Shown here: piece after piece, positions 23,060 through 33,605 of the stretch | Position numbering within the stretch: the first letter of the stretch is position 1 | How the letters are laid out: every line of letters begins with the position of its first letter | NCBI GenBank assembly: GCA_037447655.1 | Contig: JBBHKE010000040.1 | Span: 1 to 64,000, forward strand | DNA: 64,000 bases | Source: Zygnema cylindricum | Taxonomy: Eukaryota > Streptophyta > Zygnematophyceae > Zygnematales > Zygnemataceae | Reading direction: 5' to 3' | Program-made: the position numbers and the translations under genes | The notes under the pieces: generated by a model | The model's input: the letters and a program-made list of their open reading frames with translations, nothing else | Told to the model about the DNA's origin: nothing | Databases searched by the model: none

Positions 23060-23371
23060 TTATGGAGTGTTAAGTTTTGCACCTTTAGGGTTAGAAAAAC
23101 AAGACGCTATGCGATTTCCTATTTGAGATTTGACTCTTATTGCTGATTCAGTTGGAGGAGAAGGAGAAGAACAAGGGGAAGGAGGAGAAGACAAGGAAGA
23201 AAAAGGAGGAGAAGGAGGAGAAGAAAACGAAGGAGAAGAAGAAGAAGAAGAAATAGAGGAAATGGAAGAAATAGAAGAAACAGAATGGGAGGCGAGTGAT
23301 GGGCCCATGTGCAGAACATACTCAGTGTCTCCTCCTCCAGAACTCCGAATAGAACCTCTTCTCGTAGAGAA
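23060..23371 (-). other. Serine/proline-rich open frame following the disordered ORF
   Basis: This is in the same frame as the 686-residue ORF and separated from it by a single TGA. It starts with a basic/Gly segment (RRGSIRSSGGGD), then a Ser/Pro run encoded by a CTT/TCC tract, and ends at 23060. It may be a read-through extension, a separate exon, or non-coding DNA that is open by composition. Confidence 0.35.
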
Positions 23372-25432
23372 TCATGGGCTTGTAAAATGGTCGTTTGACG
23401 TTGTAAAGGACAGACTTTGTTTTCTATTGTTGTGTGATGGAGGAGGAGAAGGTTCCTTTAACACCCCAGATTCATCCCTCTGACTATTTTGCTTTCCTAT
23501 TTTCCCCAAAAAGGGTCCTGCAACAGTCTCATGTGATGCCTCAATGGATGGATATAGACTAACTCGTGATGGGGGACTAATTTTGTGAGAGAATTCTGAA
23601 CTTTCAGTTGAAAGAGACGGATAAGAAGAGTGAGTTTGTGAATTTTGTTGTTCAGGAATTGTAGCAATATCCTTCTTTATTCCTTGTGAAAGCCGAAGAT
23701 GTGATAAAGGTTGATTAGGTTTTTGAACAGAAAAACTAGATGATGAAATAAAGTTAGAGGATGGAATCTCCTTTTGCTTTCCTAATGCATGAACTAATCC
23801 TGTAATGCCGAATATTGCTCCTTTGAATAAAGTACCTACATTCCGAGAAGGTTGGGCTTGAGGATGCTCTAATAGTTCTTTTTTTTCCAACTCTAAAATG
23901 TGTTCGGAATTTGGTTCAGAAACTGGTTTGAAATTTGATTCAGAAACTGGTTCAGAAATTGGTTCGGAGGGTCCCGAAACTGGTTCAGAAATTGGTTCAG
24001 AAACTAGTTCAGAAATTGGTTGGGAAATAGGTTCACAAATCCGTTTGGAAATTGGTTCAGAAGTCATAACCGAATGAATCTCAGGATAAAGCCTTAATCG
24101 GCTTGCTGATTTCTCCTCTGGTTGTAAAATTATTTCTTGCGTACTTTTCATATGCGGATTTTGACTGCTCTGAGAGGAATGATCAGCTTGACCACTTGCA
24201 GGCAAAGAAACTCCTTTTTTGACGACCACCTTTTGAACAACTCTTTCTTTTTTGGATAAATCAGCCATGGTGTCTGAGTTACCATGAATAATAATAGATG
24301 TTTTTTTCGCAGATTTAGGAGCAACATCAGATTGTTTATAGCTTTTATGGCCATAATGACTATCGTTATGGTCATGATTATCAGTATGGATCTGGTTATT
24401 AGACGCAGTTGCCTTTTTGCTATTTAAAGAAGCTATTGAAGCGGGGGAGAAGGAGGGCGTGAGAAAAGGAGGGAGATTTTTTTTAGACATTCGATTGCCA
24501 GTTTTTGAATCATCGACAGAAGAATTTGACGAATTTGACGATTTTGAATGAAACGCACTTGATATTAAGCCTCTGGTGGAAGCTCGCAGCTTTTTAGTCG
24601 AACGCTTATCATTTTCGAAAATGGAAGAATCATTGTCCGATGGTTTTGCTACGATTTGCGAAGTAACTTCGCCAAAATTTTCAGCAAAAACCTTTTTTTC
24701 GTCAAAATCCTTTTTCTCTTCTGACTGAGAGCTATTACTAACACTAACAGAACATTCACAGTCAGCAGAAAGAGAATCCAAACGTCCATTGTTTGAGAAA
24801 GAAGTTTCAGAATCCATGGATGATGATTTTGCTGTTCCATCCAATGCATTTTCATTTCTGGTCAAAGATTCATTATTTTTAGCCTCATTTAAAACTGTTT
24901 CAGCCAATTTGGCCATCGCTCTCTTCTCCTCTTCTTTTTGAATCTCATCTTCCTGGGCCAAAAATTCTTGATATTCTGCTTCAGAGACTTCGTATTTAGG
25001 TATTTTTTTTCCTTCCAATACAGCTATTGTTTCCTGAAAAGTGTTTAAAAAAGATTCACGAAAAGATGGCATGACGTCATCATCAGCATTGGCGTCATCA
25101 CCAATAGTGACGTCATCATCAGTAGTCATACCTCTCTCTTCTTCGGCACCGTCTTTCTCTTTTTCAGCCGCTTCTTCCGTACGATCTTTCTTCTCAGAAA
25201 ATGCCAGAACTTCCGAAATAACTGCTTCTACTTCCTCGGGCTTTGGAACATCGCCTGTCTCCTTAGGTTGCGAACCACACTTATCACTTCCATGGCTTCC
25301 AGAAGGAGAAGGAGAAGAGGAATGCAGAGTCTCTGCTGATTGCCTTTCCTCACTCATAAAATTATCTTCATTTTCAATTTCGTTTTCAGTAATACTTTCA
25401 ATGTTACACGCAGGCATGGCTGAAGTTTCCAT
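23372..25432 (-). CDS. Large disordered acidic/serine-rich protein (686 aa)
   Basis: An unbroken frame beginning at an ATG preceded by GACGGCC. I recognise no catalytic domain. The composition is Ser-, Glu-, Lys- and Asn-rich, predicted disordered. A short charged helix-like segment lies near residues 147-185 (EAEYQEFLAQEDEIQKEEEK). Residues about 455-515 form a degenerate repeat of the type SEPISEPVSGPSEP. Uninterrupted length in AT-rich DNA supports real coding. It lies directly upstream of the SpoU gene on the same strand, so it could be an independent gene or a 5' part of the same transcription unit. The frame ends at TGA (23372-23374) and is open again just beyond it. Function unknown. 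Confidence 0.6.
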   Translation of the reverse strand: METSAMPACNIESITENEIENEDNFMSEERQSAETLHSSSPSPSGSHGSDKCGSQPKETGDVPKPEEVEAVISEVLAFSEKKDRTEEAAEKEKDGAEEERGMTTDDDVTIGDDANADDDVMPSFRESFLNTFQETIAVLEGKKIPKYEVSEAEYQEFLAQEDEIQKEEEKRAMAKLAETVLNEAKNNESLTRNENALDGTAKSSSMDSETSFSNNGRLDSLSADCECSVSVSNSSQSEEKKDFDEKKVFAENFGEVTSQIVAKPSDNDSSIFENDKRSTKKLRASTRGLISSAFHSKSSNSSNSSVDDSKTGNRMSKKNLPPFLTPSFSPASIASLNSKKATASNNQIHTDNHDHNDSHYGHKSYKQSDVAPKSAKKTSIIIHGNSDTMADLSKKERVVQKVVVKKGVSLPASGQADHSSQSSQNPHMKSTQEIILQPEEKSASRLRLYPEIHSVMTSEPISKRICEPISQPISELVSEPISEPVSGPSEPISEPVSESNFKPVSEPNSEHILELEKKELLEHPQAQPSRNVGTLFKGAIFGITGLVHALGKQKEIPSSNFISSSSFSVQKPNQPLSHLRLSQGIKKDIATIPEQQNSQTHSSYPSLSTESSEFSHKISPPSRVSLYPSIEASHETVAGPFLGKIGKQNSQRDESGVLKEPSPPPSHNNRKQSLSFTTSNDHFTSP

Positions 25433-25490
25433 GGCCGTCGTAAGCTTTCTTGGCTAGGCAGAGCTCTTGACTAGCAGTAACTGTAATGAT

Positions 25491-25841
25491 CTTAGTTCTG
25501 CAAATGCTGGATAAGGGTTCGCTTTAATAGAAACTTATCACTGTAGAAACTCGGTGCACTCTTAGTTCTGCAAATGCTGGATAAGGGTTCGCTTTAATAG
25601 AAACTTATCACTGTAGAAACTCGGTGCACTCTTAGTTCTGCAAATGCTGGATAATGTCTTCGCTTTAATACAAACTTATCACTGTAGAAACTCGGTGCAC
25701 TTTTAGTTCTGCAAATGCTGGATAATGGTTCGCTTTAATACAAACTTATCACTGTACAAACTCGGTGCACTCTTAGTTCTGCAAATGCTGGATAATGGTT
25801 CGCTTTAATACAAACTTATCACTGTACAAACTCGGTGCACT
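25491..25841. repeat. Five-copy 70-bp tandem repeat
   Basis: The units read CTTAGTTCTGCAAATGCTGG, then ATAA..GGTTCGCTTTAATA, then AACTTATCACTGTA.AAACTC. Units 1 and 2 are identical over 70 bp; units 3-5 differ by a few bases and one inserted base. The array begins about 60 bp upstream of the start codon of the 686-residue ORF. Confidence 0.95.
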
Positions 25842-26190
25842 ATTAGGGACGGATTTCATCTTATAGGCGCAACGTACTGATTCGGATATTCTATCCAAGT
25901 AGATGCTGTACCTTTAGGGCTTCAAGTTCCGGACCATTCAGAATTTCAGATTGACCGTACCGGAAAGGACAATGCTCAATGGTCAGACCGTCACAAGGTA
26001 CATTTCTATTAGGCGACACTCGAACACCCAGTTGCTTAATTTTCAGAAGATGAAAGAATAACTGTGGATCGCTGTTACCGTTAACGCTAGTGAAAAATGA
26101 CGGTATAGTTCACGAACGAACAGCTCGGCTACAGTTCGGCCACAGTTGCTGTATTCATAGTACAGTAATGTAGAGCAAATGAGCAATGTT
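25842..26190. other. Intergenic DNA between divergent genes
   Basis: No gene is seen. Together with the repeat array, a decayed MITE and a GA tract it separates two divergent long ORFs. Confidence 0.4.
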
Positions 26191-26204
26191 CGATTGTACT
26201 GTTC

Positions 26205-26365
26205 ACTGCCCATCGCTATTCACAGTGCTGTAATGTGCTATCCTGTTTAGTTTAGCTTTTTAAGTTAACCACGCGTTGAAACAGGTTATAGTGAAGCTAT
26301 TTTCAATAACCCGTTGACACTAATAATTCACTAAAATCTTGATAGCGATTCGCGGTATAGCACAG
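26205..26365. mobile_element. Decayed TA-family MITE
   Basis: The left end CACTGCCCATCGCTATTCAC and the right end TTGATAGCGATTCGCGGT match the family termini in inverted orientation. The interior is diverged. An open frame just beyond (26407-26616) is not recognised. Confidence 0.5.
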
Positions 26366-26739
26366 AAGTGCTTTACTGCCTGTAGCCGACACGTGGAAGT
26401 GTACATGTGCCAACTCAACTAAAAGATCTTTTTTTGGAGCATTCTACGAGCCCGAGACTTCTACTTCAACGGAGTCTCATTGGTTCCGAGATTGTCGGAG
26501 ATACCGCTGAAAATTTTCTAAAACTGCCCTGCGTGACACGTTGTAAGCGCAGACTGTTTTCTCATGCCTCCTGTGTCCGAATCGTGACAACGGAGTCAAA
26601 AGCAAAAAAAACGTGACGTGACACAATGCCTTTGGAAGAGGAAATATAGCAGCCAAAACTTGCTGCAGAAAAAGGATTGAAGAGGAAAAAGAAAGCAGCT
26701 GGAAGATAAATTGACCTGGAGATTCGCTTAAGTCTACAC

Positions 26740-26929
26740 TATTTTCTTTAGCAGGGGAGGGGCAAGTTGATAGAGGGGCAAAGAGGGGAAGATATAGGAA
26801 GAGTGGGAGAAACAGACACACGGAGAGAGGGGAGAGAAAGAGAGAGAGAGAAGAGGGAGAACGAGAGAGAGACTTAGAGAAAGAAAGAGAGACAGAGAGG
26901 CGTAAAGAGCGAGAGACATACGCATACGG

Positions 26930-26962
<33 letters not shown>

Positions 26963-27060
26963 CAGATAGAGAGAGAAAACAGATACAGAGAGGGAAACAG
27001 AGAAAGAGATAGAGAGAGAGAGAGAGTGAGAGAGAGAGAGAGAGGGTGGGGGAAGAGCGA
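26740..27060. repeat. GA microsatellite upstream of the 500-aa ORF
   Basis: A purine tract of GAGA, GGGA and GAAA words, including a pure GA run near 26932-26960. It ends about 65 bp before the start codon at 27127, so it may form part of a 5' untranslated region or core promoter, as GA repeats often do in plants. Confidence 0.7.
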
Positions 27061-27126
27061 GAGAGGGATAAGCTGCTTTTACAATTCTTAATTTGTTAAA
27101 AGTATAAAAAGTTGAGAACAGTAGTT

Positions 27127-28629
27127 ATGGCTGCTGCATCTGCCAGTGAGCTGCAGGGTTTGACAGCTGAAGCTGGCGCTGAACCCTTCCCTGCTCTCAG
27201 AGCCCTCCGAGATTTGGCTCATGGCGCTCATTTTGGAGAATCGGCGGCTTTTCCGCCAATTCCTGACGCTGAAACTGTACAAAAAGAATATCTCTCTCAT
27301 GCAAATGAGGGAAGGAATATTCTCGAGGGAGGGAATTTTCATGAGGGAGGGAATTTTCATGAGGGAGGGAATTTTCATGAGGGAGGGAATTTTCATGAGG
27401 GAGGGAGTTTTCATGAGGGAGGAGATTTTCACGCGCCTGGGAATTTTGAAGAGGGAGGGAATTTTCAGCTTCAATTAGGTCAAAGTGCAGTATTACCGCC
27501 TTTGCCTCTTTCTGAGGCAAAAAGCATGGAGAAGGAATATAAACATCTCCCTCATACAAACGTCTCTTTTGCAAATGAGGAAGAGGTGTTCGAATTTCAA
27601 TCGGCACAGAAAGCACTTAATGAAGACAGTGCTGTGACTGATAAAGAAGGGTATGGAGAAAGGCTCGGGGAAGGTTTTGCTGGAGGTATGCGAAAAGGAA
27701 GTGGAGAGAATTTAAGAACGGAAACTGATAATGGCTTTGAGGTGAAGAGCAGAGGTAAGAATGGAGAGCAAGTGGCAAGAGAGGAGGGAGAGGGCTTGGA
27801 GAGGAAGGATGGAGAGTTGTTAGAAAAGGAGAATGGTAAGCGTTTGGAACCTGAGAGCAAGTTGAGTAGTTTAGAAGTCCCAAGTAGCGACATTTGTGAT
27901 TTTAAAAAAGGTGATATTTGTGATTTTGAAAAAGGAGTTCGGGCAGTTTCTGGAAAACAATTTGGACTTCCAGCAGTGAATGAGTTTGATGCTGCCATGG
28001 CAGACGCAGCCATGGAAACCCTAACTGGTAGCTTTTTAAACGTTCGTGGAGCTGAAAATGCAGATAGTAAAGATTTTAATATTAAAGATTCTGATACTAA
28101 AGATTTAGATATTCAAGCTTTAGCGAATGCAGATTTAGATAATGAAGAAAATAAAGGCACTACTGACTTCTTTCCAGGTGAAGCAGGCATCGGTAGGATT
28201 GCCGAAGGGATAAAAAATCCTTCTCTGTCAGGAAAACAGGGAAAAGAAAGTACAACTGGAAATGCAATTTGTACACAAGAACTCCAAGTTTCTGTGGTGA
28301 CAGTGGTGGAAGAGAGAGTGGAAATCAGTGTAGGAGATATTTTGCAGGAAACTATAGAAAGGAAAAGTTACAACAAAACAGCTGTAAATATTCCTGTTGT
28401 TGAAGAAACAGATAAAGGGAAGGACGAAGGAAAGGAAGAAGAACAGCAAGGAGAACAACATTTTTGTTTTGAAAATAATGGGGTAGAGGTAGAGAGAAAT
28501 AGCACTGCTGCAATAAACAAGGCAGGGCAAGAAGATTTTGGAGTATTGAAACCGACGAAATCCACAAAGGATGGGTTGGGGGCAGCCATAGCTGCGGTCA
28601 AAGCTGTATTACCTGAGGATGATATGTAG
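27127..28629 (+). CDS. Acidic low-complexity protein with coding minisatellite (500 aa)
   Basis: An intact frame from ATG (27127) to TAG (28627-28629), with AATAAA at 28886. I recognise no known domain. Near residues 66-115 an 18-bp DNA repeat encodes six successive EGGNFH-type hexapeptides. It is flanked by two related segments, [14 protein letters not shown] and [16 protein letters not shown], an internal duplication. Other short repeats are [16 protein letters not shown] and KDxDIK units. The C-terminus ends with a conserved-looking [15 protein letters not shown]. Composition is Glu/Lys/Gly-rich and probably disordered. It is transcribed divergently from the 686-residue ORF. Function unknown; it could be a 3' exon of a larger gene. 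Confidence 0.6.
   Translation: MAAASASELQGLTAEAGAEPFPALRALRDLAHGAHFGESAAFPPIPDAETVQKEYLSHANEGRNILEGGNFHEGGNFHEGGNFHEGGNFHEGGSFHEGGDFHAPGNFEEGGNFQLQLGQSAVLPPLPLSEAKSMEKEYKHLPHTNVSFANEEEVFEFQSAQKALNEDSAVTDKEGYGERLGEGFAGGMRKGSGENLRTETDNGFEVKSRGKNGEQVAREEGEGLERKDGELLEKENGKRLEPESKLSSLEVPSSDICDFKKGDICDFEKGVRAVSGKQFGLPAVNEFDAAMADAAMETLTGSFLNVRGAENADSKDFNIKDSDTKDLDIQALANADLDNEENKGTTDFFPGEAGIGRIAEGIKNPSLSGKQGKESTTGNAICTQELQVSVVTVVEERVEISVGDILQETIERKSYNKTAVNIPVVEETDKGKDEGKEEEQQGEQHFCFENNGVEVERNSTAAINKAGQEDFGVLKPTKSTKDGLGAAIAAVKAVLPEDDM
27315..27440 (+). repeat. 18-bp in-frame coding minisatellite
   Basis: GAGGGAGGGAATTTTCAT is repeated about six times. Because 18 is a multiple of three, unit number can change without breaking the frame. 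Confidence 0.9.
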
Positions 28630-30770
28630 ATAGTTGTAGCCTATGTTGATCACATGCACTTTGAATTTTAAACATTGTACAGGACGACAGCTTGAGGCTG
28701 TCAAGATAATGAAAATGGTACGTTGGGTATTGAACATTGTATGAAACAATAGTTTTGAGGTTTTCAGCATCTTTTGACATCAGCATTTTTGGTTACAATC
28801 AAAAGGTTTAACTACCTACTTTCGATGATGATGGTTCAGCTTGTTAATATGTTGACAATTCATGTATCGTGAAGTTTGGCACATGAATAAAGTGAGAGAG
28901 AAGCTTTGTGAAGTTTTGCTTGTTTCCTTAGGGTGGTGAGTAATCCACTCTTAATGCATGGATAAATGCTCTAATAGCGTTTCTAATAGCATTTTTAATA
29001 GCATTTTTCCATGTAAAATACATTCCCGTGGACAGTGTAACATTCCTCTATGCAAATTTTGTGTAGTTTTGATCGTCCAAGCATAACAACACAATATTGG
29101 ACAGCAGTTGGGGTTTAAAATCATTTTTTTTTTGCCCGGCTCACTGAAAAAGTGATAATTACTTTTTCAAGAAAATGAACAAAACCAAGACATTTTGTCG
29201 CGACTTGACCCATACTTCTATTCGATCATGAAAGACATGTAAATATAGCTCAAGTACAAGTTTTGTACAAATAATTGACATTTAAGGACATGCTAATATA
29301 AATATACAGAAAAGTATAAGTACAGTGAGAAAGGAATTGAACACCATCAATATATGTTTAAGTCTGAAAATGTCAAACACCTCAAGTTGGGGTTTCTTAT
29401 TCATGTGGTTAACATGGGTAAAGCTCTCAATTTGTATCGTGTGTTCTTGAGTTGAAAGCCTTCGATTTATTGAAATGAACGCATCAAATTCTTTTTGATT
29501 GTTTTTGTAGTAGATATTAGTGTTGGGTAAAGTAAAAATTGTTACTTATTTGTAAATTTACAAAACACAAAACCATATGAATGATTTAACTTTTTTTTGT
29601 GTTTTTGGCTACTTTTGGTGTGCGGTAGCACTTGTTTTATTGTGGCTCATGGGTCGCTTTCAGGATTTTCATTATAAGTGATATATAACACTAAAGTTAG
29701 CTTGGATAACCACAATAAGTCTAATGCTGACATCGCTTTCAAATTTTGAAGGTCATATTTTATATCATTACATAACACAAGTCTTAGAGATTAACCGCCA
29801 TAAAACTTGACGTGCTATTTCCTCGAAACACGGGTAAATAGTAACATCTTTCTCCATAAAAAACTCCATGGATAAACAAATTTGACCTTTTGTCGACTTC
29901 ACTTGTTATCATAGATGAAGGCTTTAAGTTGTTTAACACGTCAAAACGATTTGAGCCTACCTCGCGTTTCCCGTAGGCTTGGACAAACACAAAGTCTGAA
30001 GGTTTTATGTTGACGTTGGTAGTTGCTCTACATATGCATTCCACATTTCTCGTTATAATGGATTTGTGTTGGAGGCCATATACTTTATGTTATTTGCTAA
30101 CATGGATAACGTTGTCAATTCTGAAGTTTGCTTTTCGTAACCGCTGTGAAGGTGACCTGTAAGTTTTCGTCATTTCTTGATAACACACGCAAACATTTTA
30201 ATTTTTTATTTATTTCACTTATCCACATCAAATTGATAAACATGGAGGCCATTCATTTGAATGTTGTTGATTGTTAACTGGTTCTCTTATTAGCATGGAT
30301 AAATGCCCTAAGCTTCAAGTTGACGCTTTGTATTAGCACGACTAAGCGTTGAGAGTCATAAGTTGGCGCGTCAAGGATATACACTCGATGCATTGTCAAG
30401 TTTTAAAATATAATTAATAAGTGCAGGGAGTTCTACGCTGACTTACCTTGCGAGCATGGATAAACGCTTCAAATTTGAAGTTGCATGTTTTGTACAAAAT
30501 ATGTATTATACGCCTTAATTGACGATTCTTGCTAGCAAGCATATATGCTGTAAAGTTTGAAGTTCACATTTGGTATTAAAACAAATAATAAGCATAGTAT
30601 AATAAGCATATTTACCTTGAAATTAAGTTTACTTTCCGTATTAGAGTGGATAAACACTAAGCATTATGCTCAAGCTTTGAAGTAAATCTAATGACTGCTC
30701 CAAATCTTTACGCTTACTATAACTGTTTGCATGAATAATGCTCTAAGTTTGAAGTTTTTGTTTTGTATTA
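28630..30770. other. 3' flank and degenerate ~60-bp repeats
   Basis: Beyond the polyadenylation signal the DNA holds many decayed units of the type GCATGGATAAA(C/T)GC, then CTAAG(C/T)TT(G/C)AAGTT, then TTGTATTA. Examples start near 28960, 30290, 30455 and 30730. An 86-residue frame on the minus strand (29784-30044) is not recognised. No gene is called. Confidence 0.45.
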
Positions 30771-30774
30771 GGGT

Positions 30775-30900
30775 GCGTCTCCATGTGCCTAAGTAAGGGA
30801 TTTTTCCTGTCGTTTTCATGTAAAACTTAGGGTACGTCCCCATGTATTAAAGTATCTACTTTTCTCTGTCTTTTTGCCCCTAAAATTCAGGGAACTTTGA
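30775..30900. mobile_element. Two stacked TAA/TTA-type element termini
   Basis: TTAGGGTGCGTCTCCATGTG is followed about 57 bp later by TTAGGGTACGTCCCCATGTA. These match the termini of the elements at 4134 and 5996. One terminus appears to be inserted next to another, immediately upstream of the copia gag. Confidence 0.55.
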
Positions 30901-30996
30901 CAAAAACTTTAGCCGTACGAGTTATTGTGGAGGAATACTCCGCAAAGAAAGAAGACACTGAAGTCAACTTTGGTTGGAGAATCGGAGAAGTTATCA

Positions 30997-32568
30997 ATGG
31001 CGAAGGAGAGTCTCACAATTCAATTTGATCCAACGACTATGGAGGAACTTTACGAATTTCTAAAGGCAAAAAGAGAAGGACAATCTTTTGGTAAAACTCC
31101 TACCTTTGGGGGCAATTCAGATGATGAGAGTTCTAAGAAGAGTAAAAAGGGCAAAATGAAAGTACCTTTTTATGATGATGATGATGATGAGTCGAGTTCA
31201 GATGAAGAGTCAGATTATAAGGTGTCGTCTAAGACTATCATGCTTAATGGAAATAATTATCCTGTATGGAAGAGATATATTCAAGGAACCTTTACTCCAA
31301 AGAAATTGTGGAAAATACTTACAAGAGAAGAGAAAAGACCATTAGATGAAAAAGGAAGGAAAAAGTGGGATACTAAAGATATGGCAGCTATGACTGCATT
31401 ACTTCAGAGTAGTAGTAGTTCAGTTCATGAACATATGTTAACTCATGATACGGCTCATGCTTGTTGGACCCATCTACAAAATTTGTATGAGAAGGGATTT
31501 GCAACTAAGTCTAATTATGTATTTCAGGACTTTATTCAGTTTAGGATGAAAAGTAATGAGTCGATTGATGATGCTCTAAAAAGATTTAATGTTTTGATAG
31601 AGCAGTTGAATAGCGCAGGAAAGTTTCCCCCTGAAGATGAAAAAGTATTTGTGTTTCTGAATGGATTACCATCTAAGTTTGATGTTACAGTAGAAGTTAT
31701 AAGATCTACAGAGAAACCCACTTTTGATTTTGCTATTAACCTTCTAAAAGGAGCAGAGAAGAGTAAAGAGAAAGATAGTAGAGGATTTGGAAATAGTAAT
31801 GTAAACCTCACTGACACGTCTGAGGTATATTCTGTACGTGGTCGTGGAGGTAGAGGAAGGTTTAGATTAAGAGGGGGTAGAAACAATTTTCAGTATTCAG
31901 GATTTGGAAAAGGTTATAGCGATCAAGGTGATGTAAATCATGTTATTTGTTATAAGTGTAATAAGGAAGGACATATGGCTACTAACTGTCCGGATAGGGA
32001 AAAGCAATGCAATATTTGTCGGAAATGGGGACATGTTAGTGCTCAGTGTTTTCAACGAAATGGAGGAGGATCATCTTACTACTCGGAAAGAGGAAGAGAT
32101 CGAGGTGGACATCGAGGACGAGGTCGTGGAAGATTCGGACAATCACGTGGAGGAGGACATCAAACCCACTATTCAGATTTTCATGACGATCAAGGCGATA
32201 AGTCTCTAAACTTTTCTATGATAATGAAAGAAAATGGAAATGTTGCTATCAATTCTGCGAATTCCGTATGTGGGAGTCAAAGTTATAAAGATTGGATAGT
32301 TGATTCAGGTGCAACTCATCATGTTTGCAGTGATTTAAGTTTGTTTACAGATTTGAGAAAGCTTACAGTTCCTAAGACTATTACGGTTGCTAGTGGACAT
32401 GTTGTTCCAATAGATACGGTGGGAACTGTCAGATTAGATTTACCTGTTAAGAATATGAATGGTCAAGTTGTTGTAAGAAAAGTGAATTTGAACAATATTT
32501 TGTATTTTCCTGATGGAGTTGTAAACCTTGTTAGTGTTCCACAGATACAAAGGATGGTGGTAGAGTAA
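30997..32568 (+). pseudogene. gag: copia gag and protease region
   Basis: The nucleocapsid/polyprotein start of the retrotransposon; ATG at 30997. A UBN2/gag-type region (NYPVWKRYIQG through KTPTFGGN-type flanks) is followed by two CCHC zinc knuckles, CYKCNKEGHMATNC and CNICRKWGHVSAQC, with an Arg/Gly-rich linker on each side. The aspartic protease motif DSGATHH follows near 32305. The frame ends at TAG near 32566 because of an apparent one-base indel; sequence similarity continues in another frame. The protein would package element RNA into virus-like particles. Confidence 0.8.
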
Positions 32569-32569
32569 T

Positions 32570-33600
32570 CTTTTTTGAAAATGGAAGAATAGTTTTCCAA
32601 GATAGAGAAGGAAATCAATTTGGAGAAGGTTATGTAACTGATTGTATGCAAAGTAAGTTAAAATGGATTAGACCACAGAAAGATCAGAGTTCATTAATTT
32701 CAGTTAATGTTGTAAGTTCTGAAAGAGGAGATCTAAGTTTATGGCATCATAGACTTTGTCATACTTCTGAGTCTAATATAAAGAATATGATGAAAAGTGC
32801 AGCAGTAAGAGGATTAGAGTGTGTATCAGGAGAAAAAGTTCAAGGTTGTAATGGTTGTAGCAAAGGGAAACAAATAAGAAAATCTCATCCTGTAAAAGAT
32901 GTGAAGTATAGAGCTAGTGCTCCACTTGAGCTTGTTCATGTAGACTTATGTGGAGACGTCCAACCATTAAGTCTAGAGGGACATAAATATGTCTTTGAAA
33001 TTGTGGATGATTATAGTCGAAAGAGTTGGGTATATTTGTTGAAACATAAGTCAGAATCGTTATATAAGTTTTGGGAATTTGTTGTAATGGATGAGAGAGA
33101 AACGGATGGAAAGTTAAAAGCAGTCAGATCAGATAATGGAGGAGAATTTGTTGTTTTTAAAAGCTTTTGTCAAAAAAGAGGTATTAAGCAGCAATTTACG
33201 GCTGCATATTCACCTGAGTCTAATGGAGTTGCTAAGAGGAAGAATAAGACACTTCAAGAGATGGTTAGAGCTATGTTGCAAAGCACTAAACATGGTGTGA
33301 GGTTTTGGGGAGAAGTTGTTCTTACAGCAAATTACATTTTTAACAGAAGACTAACTTCGGTTTCTGGAGATAAGACGCCTGAAGAATTGTGGAGTGGCAG
33401 GATTCCATCTGTTCGACATTTGAGGATTTGGGGATGTCGAGCCACTGTCTACATCGAGAAAAGATATCGAGCCGAACATCGAGAAAAGATACCGAGCCGG
33501 AAAATTCAGTCCCAGATCATGGACGGGTATCTTTGTTGGGTATAGTCAAAATTCAAGTCAATACAGGATTTTCCCGCTACTCGGACTGTTGTCGAATCGA
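32570..33600 (+). pseudogene. copia integrase region, frameshifted
   Basis: A GAG-pre-integrase motif (LWHHRLCHTSE) is followed by the integrase core. The first Asp is in HVDLCGD and the second in RSDNGGEF. At the place of the catalytic Glu in the usual NGVxERKNR motif, this copy reads NGVAKRKNK, so the acid is lost. The frame then ends at 33545. An additional direct duplication (ATCGAGAAAAGATA.CGAGCC twice, near 33450-33500) breaks the frame. Not functional. Confidence 0.8.
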
Positions 33601-33605
33601 GGAAT

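Noticed and set aside
23040-23082. A 43-bp GT-AG intron joining the Ser-rich frame to the SpoU coding sequence
   Set aside because: The phase fits, but the length is far below all other introns here; kept only as an alternative start for SpoU.
23372-23374. Reassignment of UGA to an amino acid in this organism
   Set aside because: Two cases only, both in compositionally biased DNA; the conserved genes contain no internal TGA.
25491-25841. A CRISPR array
   Set aside because: Repeats are directly adjacent 70-bp units without unique spacers, in a eukaryotic genome.
29784-30044. 86-codon minus-strand frame
   Set aside because: No recognisable family, no supporting signals, and it lies within degenerate repeats.
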